Shown here in pieces: positions 17,001-25,198 of a stretch of DNA of 36,699 nt; the first letter of the stretch is position 1; each line of letters starts with the position of its first letter. The DNA comes from Bacteroidetes bacterium CG18_big_fil_WC_8_21_14_2_50_41_14 (lineage in GTDB: Bacteria; Bacteroidota; Bacteroidia; Bacteroidales; F082). The notes below the pieces were generated by a model. That model searched no databases. It was not told where the DNA came from and saw nothing but the letters and a program-made list of their open reading frames with translations. Made by a program: the position numbers and the translations under genes. The stretch is taken from the NCBI GenBank assembly GCA_002771745.1, contig PCUL01000090.1, positions 1 through 36,699 on the forward strand, read 5' to 3'.

Positions 17001-17309
17001 GAAAACAGAATTTTCGCTTTGCGTTGAATTAATGGTGGTGATGGGAACATCTGGTGAGTCTTCGGTTAAAACCCCGGATGCGATGATTTTTGATCCGGTG
17101 AACCTTGCCGGGATGATCCTGGTTTCAGGATTGTAAGGGACAAGACCTTGTTTCGCTTTATCCAGCCAATAATTCAGGTTGTCGATTCGCGTGTCTACCG
17201 CAAGATTTTTCTCTTCTTTTGATTGACGGCTGTTGCCAAATCCCCAGCCGATAGCCAAAGCCACCAGTAATGTGGTGCCTGTAACGAGTGATATATAATA
17301 TTTTTTCAT
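14049..17309 (-). CDS. T9SS cargo with sialidase-like Asp-box propeller, FnIII and GEVED domains
   Basis: Large secreted protein of 1,086 residues from the ATG at 17309; a GTG two codons upstream is possible. The N-terminus has a hydrophobic helix but no obvious signal peptidase site. Residues about 90-520 hold repeated Asp boxes (SENQGSTW, SHNHGANW, SLDGGTTW, SSDEGNTW, SEDGGETW) typical of a sialidase-type beta-propeller. The FRIP arginine motif and other sialidase catalytic signs are not evident, so catalysis is doubtful. Then come FnIII-like (about 535-620), GEVED-type (about 650-780, ending GEVEDYSI), Ig/PKD-like domains and a T9SS sorting domain (LYPNPSNGEF...). Paralogue of the gene at 18836-22294; the two flank the photolyase. 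Probably binds glycans or proteins at the surface. Confidence 0.8.
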   Translation of the reverse strand: MKKYYISLVTGTTLLVALAIGWGFGNSRQSKEEKNLAVDTRIDNLNYWLDKAKQGLVPYNPETRIIPARFTGSKIIASGVLTEDSPDVPITTINSTQSENSVFVDPNDPETILNSNNSSENPLGFIYGADEFHSHDAGEIWEGKIEGVSGDNSGDPAAAIGLDGRWFINYISLYGGVGISYSENQGSTWTSKMISPNPGIMADKNHLWIDNIAISPYIGNLYVAWTEYGGLLDTEIAVALSHNHGANWTSKKAISTDILAGSHNQGVNLSVGPHGEVYAVWAVYDSWPADESAIGFSKSLDGGTTWSPANRILDNIKGIRTTEAGKNIRVNSFPSATVDVSYGYYRGNIYVTWANIGVPGINTGDDVDVYMIRSSDEGNTWSEPIKINQDESGLGKKHFFPWIVCDPSNGALSAIFYDDRNTSVTELEVYCANSEDGGETWEDFKVSDVAFTPTPIPGLVDNYFGDYLGITAQDAWVYPAWTDNRTGTAMSYTSPYRLNPMVKPENLTASVDFETGVCQLSWSYNLSPGFLHFDLYRGYNLISTTTDTVFQDALPDYGYYDYKVTALYQGNKESGASRTSTQWGDAHITLLTDSIYESLSMDSSSVKKIELVNTGQLDLHIEASPFPATKTVKTPTYCTASGGGLNEYIKRVQVGLFNHGSGQENYGDFTDLTILVKLGQSYPIVITNGDPNWPSDQCGAWIDWNEDGEFTVDENIVLDGSPGVGPYRGIISPPANLVSSTTRLRIVLTNDETPDPCTEYALGEVEDYSIDLDGWLTINPVTTIVSPGDTAEVEVQFDTHAMLKGSYSALVRLLTNDPLIPGADVPVKLDVSTIQVKAGTATGDTSMCSGTSFQLTAQPFGPITHLTYYWNSVPEGFESDEQNPVAIAEQSAWYRVRAGNDTVFALDSIFIEAIPSPVINLFTDTILCGGQSITLYSGYPFNLCQWSTGEVTHFIVVDTNTLFNGYGERVIQLKVTNGYRCWDEIETTIDFVDCTNIGEITNPEMQLYPNPSNGEFIISIENKNLKKFTISIYDLTGKVVFYRMLINSSNESTLEVPVYITDVEPGRYLLIISNDHFSVTENMIVK

Positions 17310-17410
17310 TTGCACAAAAGGGGATAAAAATTAAATTTTTCAAATACCGGTTGCTAATATACGGACAAAATCTATATATTAAAAGTTGCAAGTAATTTAT
17401 ACTCATTTGT

Positions 17411-18709
17411 TTAAAAATGAGGTTTGGTCAGTCCATGTCGATAGGTATCAATGGCGCGTTGTCGGGCAAAAGCATGATCGACGATGGGTTTGGCGTATGT
17501 TGAAGAATTTAGTTCAGGAATCCAGTGAGAGACATAGTTCTGTTTCGGATCGAATTTTTCAGCCTGAATCAAAGGGTTAAACACCCTGAAATAAGGAGCC
17601 GCATCGCAACCTGTTCCTGCAGCCCATTGCCAGTTTCCATTATTCGATGATAACTCGTAATCGAAGAGTAATGAGGCAAAATAGGCTTCTCCCCAACGCC
17701 AGTCGATGAGCAAATGCTTGCATAAAAAACTGGCCACTACCATGCGCGCTCGGTTGTGCATAAAACCCGTTGCATTCAATTGGCGCATTCCTGCATCTAC
17801 CAGCGGATAACCTGTATTGCCACCACACCACCTGCTAAATTCTTCCGGGTTATTCCTCCAAGGTACATGATCGAATGCCGGCTTAAAATTCCGGTCAACA
17901 ATTTGTGGATAATGAAAAATAACCTGCATAAAAAATTCACGCCAAATTAATTCTGATAGGTAAACCTGGTTTTTATCGGCGGTCTGGTTGATTAATGATC
18001 GGATGCTGATGATGCCAAAGCGCAGGAAGGGGCCCACAAATGTGGTGGCCCGGAGGGCAGGAAATTCGCGATGCTGATCGTAATTTGATATTTTTGAAAG
18101 ATCGAATTCGGGCGGACGCATCCGGCTTTCAGCAAAACCAATGGTGGTAAGTGAGGGAAACGGTGTGTTGTGTTTAAAAAATCCGGATTGGAAATTCAAT
18201 TCAGCAGATGCAGGATACGGTGGCAATTTTGAAAAAGATTCCAGCCATCGTTTCTTATAAGGTGTAAAAACGGTATAAGGCAGACTGTCTTTTTTCAGGA
18301 TTTCTGATGGTTCAAAAATAACCTGATCCTTAAAGGACAACCAGCGGATCCCATTCTTCTTCAGGAGACCTTCTATTGTCTCATCACGTTGAATGGCATG
18401 GGGTTCGTAATCACGGTTAACAAAAACGGTATCAATGTCATATTCGGCAATCAAATCGTGCCAAATCTTTTCCGGATGCCCCACTTTTATCAAGAGACCG
18501 CTATGACTTTTCCTGAGTTGAAGGTGGATGGACAACAGGGAGCGATAAATGAAGCTGACACGTGCATCGTCACGTTTGAGTTCCTCAAGGATGGAGGTGT
18601 CGAAGATAAAAAGGAGCAACACGGGCAGCTCTTTTTGTAAAGCGGCCTTAAGCGCAGTATTGTCATCAAGTCGCAAATCACGGCGCAACCACACGAGGTT
18701 TAATTTCAT
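17411..18709 (-). CDS. phrB: Deoxyribodipyrimidine photolyase, class I type
   Basis: FAD enzyme that uses blue light to split UV-induced cyclobutane pyrimidine dimers. The N-terminal alpha/beta antenna domain begins MKLNLVWLRRDLRLDDNTAL. The C-terminal FAD domain has WREFFMQV, GNTGYPLVDAGMRQLNATGFMHNRARM, and NNGNWQWAAGTGCDAAPYFRVFNP, which match the FAD- and DNA-binding core of CPD photolyases. At 432 residues it is slightly shorter than E. coli PhrB (472). A cryptochrome or (6-4) type cannot be fully excluded, but the motifs fit the class I CPD group best. A -7 box TATATTTG lies 30 nt upstream. It sits between two paralogous T9SS genes and may be independently transcribed. Confidence 0.93.
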   Translation of the reverse strand: MKLNLVWLRRDLRLDDNTALKAALQKELPVLLLFIFDTSILEELKRDDARVSFIYRSLLSIHLQLRKSHSGLLIKVGHPEKIWHDLIAEYDIDTVFVNRDYEPHAIQRDETIEGLLKKNGIRWLSFKDQVIFEPSEILKKDSLPYTVFTPYKKRWLESFSKLPPYPASAELNFQSGFFKHNTPFPSLTTIGFAESRMRPPEFDLSKISNYDQHREFPALRATTFVGPFLRFGIISIRSLINQTADKNQVYLSELIWREFFMQVIFHYPQIVDRNFKPAFDHVPWRNNPEEFSRWCGGNTGYPLVDAGMRQLNATGFMHNRARMVVASFLCKHLLIDWRWGEAYFASLLFDYELSSNNGNWQWAAGTGCDAAPYFRVFNPLIQAEKFDPKQNYVSHWIPELNSSTYAKPIVDHAFARQRAIDTYRHGLTKPHF

Positions 18710-18738
18710 GCCTGGTTTTTAATTTAACAATTGCAAAG

Positions 18739-18746
18739 CAAATATA
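18739..18746 (-). promoter_or_regulatory. -7 box of the photolyase gene
   Basis: TATATTTG on the minus strand matches TAnnTTTG, about 30 nt before the ATG at 18709. Confidence 0.45.
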
Positions 18747-18790
18747 AAGCATTCAGAAGTTTACATCAATTGATCAATGTAGACAAAAAA

Positions 18791-18816
18791 AAGGCCACTT
18801 CTAAAAAGCGGCCCTT
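18791..18816 (-). terminator. Terminator of the T9SS gene at 18836-22294
   Basis: On the minus strand AAGGGCCGC (18816-18808) pairs with GTGGCCTT (18798-18791), giving a stem of six core pairs plus flanking pairs with two G-U. It is followed by a run of T. It begins 20 bp after the stop codon. Confidence 0.75.
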
Positions 18817-18835
18817 TTGAAAAGTTAAAACATTA

Positions 18836-21800
18836 TTATTTACTGATAATCAGCTTCCGGCTTACCGTAGTGTGTTTGCCAACAATGCTCAGTTGATAGG
18901 TGCCAGATGAGAAGCTACTCAAATTCAACCGATGAATACCGTTATTTGAAACCGACACCTCGTGTTCTTCATACACTACCGCACCATTCAGGTTCAGTAA
19001 TTTAATTGAAACCTGTTGGTTTACCATGCTCTTAAGTTCCAAACTAAAAATTCCGCTTCCGGGATTTGGATAAATGTTGATGCTGATGACTTCCCTTTCA
19101 TCGATGGAAGTACAATCTTTAAATTCAACACTTACATTTGCCGCGTTCACACAACCATTTTCGGTAGTTACCTCTACTGCTATCGCCTGAATACCATATC
19201 CATAACCGGCCGTATCTACCAGAATTGTTTGGGTCGTCTGCCCATTGGACCAAAGATAGGTCGATCCTGTATTTCCGGCATCCAGCAGGATATTGCCACC
19301 ACCGCAGAATACGGTATCGGCCCCCAGATTGACTTCCGGAATACCGGCAAAATTCAATAGAATGGTATCGGTAGCCAGACATTGATTTTCGTTGGTTACC
19401 TGCACCCAAACACTGGTTAAACCAGTTCCTTCAGCAACAATGGTCTGGGTTGTTTCTCCGGTTGACCAAAGGTAGGTTGCGCCTTCGTTTTCTGCATTCA
19501 GGCTATACTGATTTTCACCACACAAAACTTCGTCAGGACCTAAGTTTACCTCCGGATTCGGGAATACCAAAACAGCCACTTCGGCATTATTGGTAAACAA
19601 ACCATCGCTTACTGTAACATAATAAGTTGTATTTTCTGTGGGTGAATCCACAGGATTTTGCTCCTGTGAGGTAAACCCTTCGGGAATAGAAACCCAACTA
19701 TAGGAATAAGAGCCACTGCCGCCAGAAGGAATTACAGTTAACTGAACACTTTCGCCGAAACAAATTTGGGTGGGTTCAGCTGACGCCACAATGTTTAGGT
19801 CGCTGACCTCCATGGTCAGGTTAACAGGGATGCTTCCCGTATTGATATCATTGGAAAGATAGGTTATGGTTTCGGGATAGATTCCATTGGAAAGTCCGGT
19901 AGAGTTGAACGTAAGCAATACATCCAATGAATCTCCAACAGGTACACTGCCAGTTTCCGGGTTTACGATCAGCCAATCTTCGTATACAATAGAATAATCT
20001 TCAACTTCTCCATATTGAGTCGATCCTGTTGCAGAGGCTTTTTCAGAGGGCCCCAACAGGCGAATCCGCATCATGGTAACTCCCTGAACGCCACCTTTTG
20101 GAGGAGTGATCGTACCTTCAAAAGAATTAAAATTGCTGTTCGGCGATAACACGGCGGGGATTTCATCGTATTCCCTGTTTTGATTCCAGTCGATCCAGAC
20201 GAAAACCTGGTCGCCCTGGTAGCCATTGCGATTTTCAACGATCAGTTGATAGGATTCCCCGGCACGCATACGTGTTGAGAAATCGGAGAAATTGCTATAG
20301 AAATCAGAACCCGATGTGTTATTGATCGTTCCAATTTTCACCGCACTTATGTATTCATCGCCACCACCTTGTGCGTGTTCATATTCAGAGGCTGATGTTC
20401 CTGATTTAAATGGAGACAGATGAAAATTAAGAGGAAGAACACCTGTGTTTTTAATTTTCAGTGTACGTTCCGCAATTTCATCGGGAGCTACATTTACCGT
20501 GATTTCCAGCGGGGAAATCTCGATGGTAGACGATCCGTACTGGGTCATGGCAGAGGTAGAAGTCGACTCTGTTCCGCCATAATCTGCTGTGACCTCATAG
20601 GTGTAATAGCCATAATCAGTCAGCTGATTTTCATAAGTTGTTTCAACGGAAGTTCCAATTAGGCTACCATTGCGGTAGATGTTAAAGTGCTGAAAACCTG
20701 CTGACAAAACAAAATTCCAGGTCAGGTTTGCCAATCCATTATCCTGATTTACCGTGGCTATCAATCCGGTAGGTGCGTGCACTTCGATGGTCTCAAAAAC
20801 TGAAACATACGACATGGCCACTCCCGAGCGGTTATCAGTCCAAACAGGATATACTTTTCCGCCGCTTGCATGGATTCCTAGGTAATCGCCAAAATATCCA
20901 CTGGCCAATCCCGGTATGGGTGTGGGTGTAAATGACACATCACTTACTTTAAAATCTTCCCAGTTTTCGCCGGCATTGGTTGAGACAGCTACCCAGGTTT
21001 CCGCTTGATTGTTCGAGACATTTCTGTTGTCGTAAAAAATGGTGCTGAGAATACCGTTGGAGGCATCGCAGGTGATCCACGGCAGGTAATGTGATTTACC
21101 TTGTCCAATGGGATCCTGGTTTACCCGGATCGGCTCACCAAAAGTGAGGCCGCCATCAGTTGATTTAATCAGGTACACATCCCGGTCGCTTCCCGAGTTA
21201 GCTCCTGGAACACCCACGTTTGTCCAAACAATATAAATATTACCGCTATTGGGTCCATTACTTGCGTCAACTGCCATGCTGGGGAATGAATTTACTCTCA
21301 TGTTTTGTGGCACAGCTGAATTGCGAATTCCTTTAATATTATTGATAATGCGGTATGAAGGTTCCCAGGTGGCACCCCCATCCAGCGAGCGTGTAAAACC
21401 AATTGATTTTTCATCCTGTGGCCACCCGTCATAAATGGCCCATGCAGCATATACTTCGCCATTAGGACCGGTACTCAGGTTAACTCCCTGATTATGGCTG
21501 CCTGCATTTACACCGAGACTCAGTACGATTTTTGAATCCCAGGTTTCTCCATTATCAATGGATCGTTTAATCACTACCTGATTATTGGCTCCTCCACCAA
21601 ATTCAGTCCAGGAATTGTACAAATGATTTTCATAAGGACTTCCGATTTTGGCATCTATCCACATGTGGTTTTTGTCAGCCAGGTCGTTCCATCCTGTGCC
21701 AGGCTTGGGTGCCACCGCGACTTTTGTCCAGGAGGTTCCCTGGTCGTCAGAGTAGGATATATCTTGTCCGCTGCTGCTACCAATATATCCAACATACCAA

Positions 21801-22294
21801 CGTCCATCGGTTCCGATGCAGGTAGTCGGGTCGCCACTATTACTCCCGTTTGGTCCCTGTATACTGCCTCCCCAGGTTTCTCCCAAATCCATGGTGTATA
21901 AATAATCGGCGCCATAAACAGATCCTCCGCCCGAAGGGGTTGAGTTGTTCGAGTTCAGAGCCACCATATTGTCGTTGGGATCGATAAAAATAGAGTTTTC
22001 ACTTTGTGTGGATGATTGGCCTGTGACAGGAACATCGGGTGAATCGTCGAGCCGAACTATCCTCGATTTAATGGCACTTCCTGTAAAGATGGCTTGTGGA
22101 ACCTCTGCTTCAGGGTTTAATACAGCCAGTCCTTTTGATGCCATCAATTTCCAATAACCATTGTTGTCAACACGTGTGTTTACCTGAGCTCTTTTTTCAC
22201 GTTCCGACATGTTGTTTTTGCTGATGGCCCAATTCAAAGAAAATGCCCCTAGTATTATAAAAATACCAATGGCAATAAGCATAAATTTTTTCAT
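18836..22294 (-). CDS. T9SS cargo with Asp-box propeller, FnIII, GEVED and tandem Ig-like repeats
   Basis: Large secreted protein of 1,152 residues, close paralogue of the 14049-17309 product. Shared blocks include STQSENS-FxDPND, SHNQGVNLSxGPxGEVYA, NIKGIR and TPTPIPGL-x3-YFGDYLGI. The N-terminal hydrophobic helix lacks a clear cleavage site. The propeller region (about 90-520) has Asp boxes such as SDDQGTSW, SIDNGETW, SLDGGATW and STNAGENW, but no visible FRIP motif. Then FnIII-like (about 540-620), GEVED-type (about 655-775) and PKD-like domains, followed by two tandem repeats (LWSTGETTQTI and LWSNGQTTQTI units) and a T9SS sorting domain (IYPNPGSGIFSLEL...KLIISK). The extra repeat unit makes it longer than its paralogue. 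Likely a surface binding protein; the enzyme label 'sialidase' is not supported. Confidence 0.8.
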   Translation of the reverse strand: MKKFMLIAIGIFIILGAFSLNWAISKNNMSEREKRAQVNTRVDNNGYWKLMASKGLAVLNPEAEVPQAIFTGSAIKSRIVRLDDSPDVPVTGQSSTQSENSIFIDPNDNMVALNSNNSTPSGGGSVYGADYLYTMDLGETWGGSIQGPNGSNSGDPTTCIGTDGRWYVGYIGSSSGQDISYSDDQGTSWTKVAVAPKPGTGWNDLADKNHMWIDAKIGSPYENHLYNSWTEFGGGANNQVVIKRSIDNGETWDSKIVLSLGVNAGSHNQGVNLSTGPNGEVYAAWAIYDGWPQDEKSIGFTRSLDGGATWEPSYRIINNIKGIRNSAVPQNMRVNSFPSMAVDASNGPNSGNIYIVWTNVGVPGANSGSDRDVYLIKSTDGGLTFGEPIRVNQDPIGQGKSHYLPWITCDASNGILSTIFYDNRNVSNNQAETWVAVSTNAGENWEDFKVSDVSFTPTPIPGLASGYFGDYLGIHASGGKVYPVWTDNRSGVAMSYVSVFETIEVHAPTGLIATVNQDNGLANLTWNFVLSAGFQHFNIYRNGSLIGTSVETTYENQLTDYGYYTYEVTADYGGTESTSTSAMTQYGSSTIEISPLEITVNVAPDEIAERTLKIKNTGVLPLNFHLSPFKSGTSASEYEHAQGGGDEYISAVKIGTINNTSGSDFYSNFSDFSTRMRAGESYQLIVENRNGYQGDQVFVWIDWNQNREYDEIPAVLSPNSNFNSFEGTITPPKGGVQGVTMMRIRLLGPSEKASATGSTQYGEVEDYSIVYEDWLIVNPETGSVPVGDSLDVLLTFNSTGLSNGIYPETITYLSNDINTGSIPVNLTMEVSDLNIVASAEPTQICFGESVQLTVIPSGGSGSYSYSWVSIPEGFTSQEQNPVDSPTENTTYYVTVSDGLFTNNAEVAVLVFPNPEVNLGPDEVLCGENQYSLNAENEGATYLWSTGETTQTIVAEGTGLTSVWVQVTNENQCLATDTILLNFAGIPEVNLGADTVFCGGGNILLDAGNTGSTYLWSNGQTTQTILVDTAGYGYGIQAIAVEVTTENGCVNAANVSVEFKDCTSIDEREVISINIYPNPGSGIFSLELKSMVNQQVSIKLLNLNGAVVYEEHEVSVSNNGIHRLNLSSFSSGTYQLSIVGKHTTVSRKLIISK

Positions 22295-22333
22295 GATAGG
22301 TTCAATTAACTGTAAATAGATTCATTGTCGCGA

Positions 22334-22341
22334 CAAAAGTA
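22334..22341 (-). promoter_or_regulatory. -7 box of the T9SS gene at 18836-22294
   Basis: TACTTTTG on the minus strand matches TAnnTTTG, 39 nt before the ATG at 22294. Confidence 0.45.
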
Positions 22342-22396
22342 AAATTTATATAATGTCATGGATAAACAATGATCAATTTATTACCGGGAAAATTGA

Positions 22397-22414
22397 AAAA
22401 GGATGGATCCTTTT
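22397..22414 (-). terminator. Possible terminator of the ptb-buk operon
   Basis: AAAAGGA (22397-22403) and TCCTTTT (22408-22414) form a 7-bp stem over a 4-nt loop, 19 bp past the buk stop codon. The following minus-strand sequence is only partly T-rich, so it would be weak. Confidence 0.4.
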
Positions 22415-22433
22415 GATCGGATGATTGAGATTT

Positions 22434-23510
22434 TCAGGTATATTCTTTTACATGTGCTTCTCCGAGAGCTACACGCAAACCATTCATGGCCAAGGCTTTC
22501 ATTTCATCTTCGCCCGGATACACATGTACCGGACCAAACCGGTGAATATAGGAGATGATTTGGTTGACAAAATACTTATCATGGGCGATACCTCCTGTAA
22601 TTAAAATGCCGTCAATTTCGCCATGCAACACGGCTACCATAGAACCTACCTCTTTGGCTACCTGATAGGCCATTCCATCATAAATGGTTTTTGCATACTG
22701 GTCTCCTTTTTCGGCACGTTGTTCTACTTCGTAAGCACTGTTTGTTCCCAAATAGGCAACTAAACCACCTTCTCCTTTTATCATTTTGAGCACCTGTTTT
22801 TCGGTATAGTTGCCACTATAGCATAACCTGACCAAATCGCCTACGGGCAAAGTCCCTGTACGTTCCGGCGAATAGGGTCCATCTCCATCAAGGCCCTGGT
22901 TTACATCAACTACCCTGCCTTTTTTATGTGCCCCCACGGTGATTCCGCCACCCAGATGAACGACAATCAGATTTAGATCTTCATATTTTCGCATGATGGA
23001 TTTTGCATGCTGACGGGCTACTGCTTTCTGGTTGAGTGCGTGAAAAATGGATCGTCTTGGTAACAAGGGATGTCCCGATAACCGAGCCAGGTCGTCCAGT
23101 TCGTCCACAACCACCGGATTGGTAATGTAGGCTTTGGCATTGGGCAATGATTGAGCAATATCCCACGCGATGAGTCCTCCCAGATTGCTGGCATGCTCGC
23201 CATAAGTGCAGTTTTCCAATTCATACCGCATTTTGTCGTTCACCTCAATAATTCCAGACTCGACGGGTTTCAGCAATCCGCCTCTTCCCATGATGATGGA
23301 GATGCTGTTGATGTCGATGTCGGCATCTTTCAACTCCCGGATAATGAGTTCTTTTCTAAACTTAAATTGTTTGGTGATGACATCATAGGGTTCAAGTTCG
23401 TTGGAAGTGTGCCTGATGGTTTGAATAAAAAGCGGATTGGTGCCTTCGAAAACAGCAATTTTGGTACTTGTAGAACCGGGATTAATGGCAAGTATTTTGA
23501 CTTCTTCCAT
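22434..23510 (-). CDS. buk: Butyrate kinase
   Basis: Interconverts butyryl phosphate plus ADP with butyrate plus ATP, giving substrate-level ATP in butyrate fermentation; branched-chain acyl substrates are also possible. The 358 residues fit the acetokinase-fold butyrate kinase family: the N-terminal phosphate-binding loop AINPGSTSTKIAVFEG, the central HLGGGITVGAHKKGRVVDVNQ, the DGDGPYSPERTGTLP segment, and the C-terminal ILITGGIAH. It follows ptb by 27 bp on the same strand, the usual ptb-buk order. No butyryl-CoA synthesis genes are in the window, so use in isobutyrate or isovalerate metabolism cannot be excluded. Confidence 0.95.
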   Translation of the reverse strand: MEEVKILAINPGSTSTKIAVFEGTNPLFIQTIRHTSNELEPYDVITKQFKFRKELIIRELKDADIDINSISIIMGRGGLLKPVESGIIEVNDKMRYELENCTYGEHASNLGGLIAWDIAQSLPNAKAYITNPVVVDELDDLARLSGHPLLPRRSIFHALNQKAVARQHAKSIMRKYEDLNLIVVHLGGGITVGAHKKGRVVDVNQGLDGDGPYSPERTGTLPVGDLVRLCYSGNYTEKQVLKMIKGEGGLVAYLGTNSAYEVEQRAEKGDQYAKTIYDGMAYQVAKEVGSMVAVLHGEIDGILITGGIAHDKYFVNQIISYIHRFGPVHVYPGEDEMKALAMNGLRVALGEAHVKEYT

Positions 23511-23537
23511 GTGTAAGGACTCGGGTTACTAAATTAT

Positions 23538-24440
23538 TTATTTGGCCACCAGGGCCGCCAGCGCTATAGAGTAAAGTTTTGTTTTTGTGCTGTCGCCTCG
23601 TGACGACAAAACAGCAGGGACTCTGGCACCCATAACAATGGCACCAAGTTCGCTTTGGGCAAGTTTGGTGTTGGTTTTGTAAAACACATTGCCTGTTTCT
23701 ATATTGGGGAAAACAAGGCAATCTGCATCTCCGGCTACTTTTCCTGATATTTTCTTTATTTCGGCACTTTCTTTATCTATAGCAACATCCAATGCCAAAG
23801 GCCCATCAACAAAACCGCCCTGAATCTGCCCCCGATCGGCCATTTTAGAGATGATGGCTGCATCAGTTGTGGAAACCATTTTTATCGAAACCTGCTCGGT
23901 GGCTCCAATAATGGCTACTTTGGGTTCCTTAATTCCCAAGGATCGGGCTACTTGTATCAGGTATTTAACAATAGCAATTTTTTCTTTTATTTCAGGGGCA
24001 GGGATAATGGCCACATCTCCTACAATCAACAATTTATGATAGTTTGCGTTTTCAATTACAGTCACATGGCTTAATACGGCTCCGGGATTCATTAGTCCGG
24101 TTTCTTTATTCAGGATGGCACGCATATACTTGTCGGTACTAACCAATCCTTTCATCAACAGATTTCCTTTACCGTCATTAATCAGTGCAACCGCTTTGGT
24201 AGCTGCTTTCATTTCATCGGGTTCATGAACGATGGTAAACTTGGCCATGTCGATGCCTTCCAGTTCACAGGTTTTGGCGATGGTTAGTTCGTCTCCAACA
24301 AGCGTTCCCGTAACCAGACCCAAATCAATGGCCTCGCTTACGGCACTTATGGTATGCGAATCGTTGGCAAAGGCTGCCACTAACCTCTTTTTCTCCTGTG
24401 CTTTAAGCACTTCAAACATGTCGTCAAGTTTTTTTATCAT
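23538..24440 (-). CDS. ptb: Phosphate butyryltransferase
   Basis: Transfers the acyl group from butyryl-CoA to phosphate, feeding butyrate kinase. From the ATG at 24440 the protein has 300 residues and begins MIKKLDDMFEVLKAQEKKR, a normal family N-terminus. The longer open frame to 24542 adds 34 residues that look unrelated. It would also start upstream of the -7 box at 24470-24477. Family features include the alternating alpha/beta PTA/PTB fold, LLMKGLVSTDKYMRAILN, and the C-terminal NVFYKTNTKLAQSELGAIVMGA with ARVPAVLSSRGDS. First gene of a two-gene operon with buk. Confidence 0.94.
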   Translation of the reverse strand: MIKKLDDMFEVLKAQEKKRLVAAFANDSHTISAVSEAIDLGLVTGTLVGDELTIAKTCELEGIDMAKFTIVHEPDEMKAATKAVALINDGKGNLLMKGLVSTDKYMRAILNKETGLMNPGAVLSHVTVIENANYHKLLIVGDVAIIPAPEIKEKIAIVKYLIQVARSLGIKEPKVAIIGATEQVSIKMVSTTDAAIISKMADRGQIQGGFVDGPLALDVAIDKESAEIKKISGKVAGDADCLVFPNIETGNVFYKTNTKLAQSELGAIVMGARVPAVLSSRGDSTKTKLYSIALAALVAK

Positions 24441-24469
24441 CTTTAGGATTATGGTTGTTAAATATTTAA

Positions 24470-24477
24470 CAAAAATA
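24470..24477 (-). promoter_or_regulatory. -7 box of the ptb-buk operon
   Basis: TATTTTTG on the minus strand matches TAnnTTTG and lies 29 nt before the ptb ATG at 24440. It rules against the longer open frame starting at 24542. Confidence 0.45.
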
Positions 24478-24676
24478 CAAACATTGTTCGATGTGGTACT
24501 ACGATCCACTAAAAAATTCATGTTAAGGTAATGGTCACCCATCCTTTATTAAAGCATTTTAAATAAAAATAAGTAATTGAAATGTATTATATATCATAAA
24601 TAGAAAGAGTTTTAGTATCTTTAGAACTTTTAAGTAAATTTTAAGTTATAGCGGGCAAATCAAAGGAGTGTAGCTT

Positions 24677-24684
24677 TAATTTTG
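24677..24684 (+). promoter_or_regulatory. Candidate -7 box of the phosphatase gene
   Basis: TAATTTTG matches TAnnTTTG and ends 14 nt before the ATG at 24699. A second near match, TATCTTTA, lies about 60 nt further upstream, so the choice between them is uncertain. Confidence 0.35.
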
Positions 24685-24698
24685 AACCAAAAAAAATT

Positions 24699-25175
24699 AT
24701 GAAAAGAAAAGTTCTATTTGTCTGCTTGGGAAATATCTGTCGATCACCGGCTGCAGAGGCTGTTTTTAAAGGGATTGTCAAGCAAAAAGGAGAGGCTTCT
24801 ATATATGAAATCGATTCGGCGGGGACCTCAGATTATCATGCCGGCGATCCTGCCGACGCAAGGATGAACCTGCATGCAAAAAAACGCGGTTATGTATTAA
24901 CATCCATTTCGAGACCCTTTAATCCAAACCGTGATTTTGATTACTTTGATATCATTGTGGCCATGGATGATGATAATTTGTTTAATCTAAAACAGATGTC
25001 GCGTAACAAATCGGATGTAAAGAAACTTTACAGGATGACTGATTTTTCATCCACCGGAAAATATTCTAGTGTTCCAGATCCTTACTATGGGGGTTCACAA
25101 GGATTTGAACTCGTAATTGACATACTTGAAGAAGCGGGTGAAGGACTTTATCAACACCTGAACAGTACTTTGTAA
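24699..25175 (+). CDS. Low-molecular-weight protein-tyrosine phosphatase
   Basis: Cytoplasmic phosphatase acting on phosphotyrosine or related phosphoesters. The 158 residues have the P-loop CLGNICRSP, with nucleophile Cys9 and Arg15, and the general acid Asp127 in the DPYYGG motif near the C-terminus. In other bacteria such enzymes partner tyrosine kinases that control polysaccharide export, but no kinase or capsule gene is nearby. It lies 23 bp upstream of the RND efflux gene on the same strand and could be the first gene of that operon. A functional link to metal efflux is not established. Confidence 0.92.
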   Translation: MKRKVLFVCLGNICRSPAAEAVFKGIVKQKGEASIYEIDSAGTSDYHAGDPADARMNLHAKKRGYVLTSISRPFNPNRDFDYFDIIVAMDDDNLFNLKQMSRNKSDVKKLYRMTDFSSTGKYSSVPDPYYGGSQGFELVIDILEEAGEGLYQHLNSTL

Positions 25176-25198
25176 AACCCATTTAGATTGACTTTACC

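Noticed and set aside
14049-17309. Annotation as an active exo-alpha-sialidase
   Set aside because: Asp boxes are present, but no FRIP arginine motif or other catalytic signature is visible; Asp boxes alone do not show activity.
24441-24542. 34-codon N-terminal extension of phosphate butyryltransferase
   Set aside because: The extra residues do not fit the family and the -7 box lies inside them; the ATG at 24440 gives the normal length.
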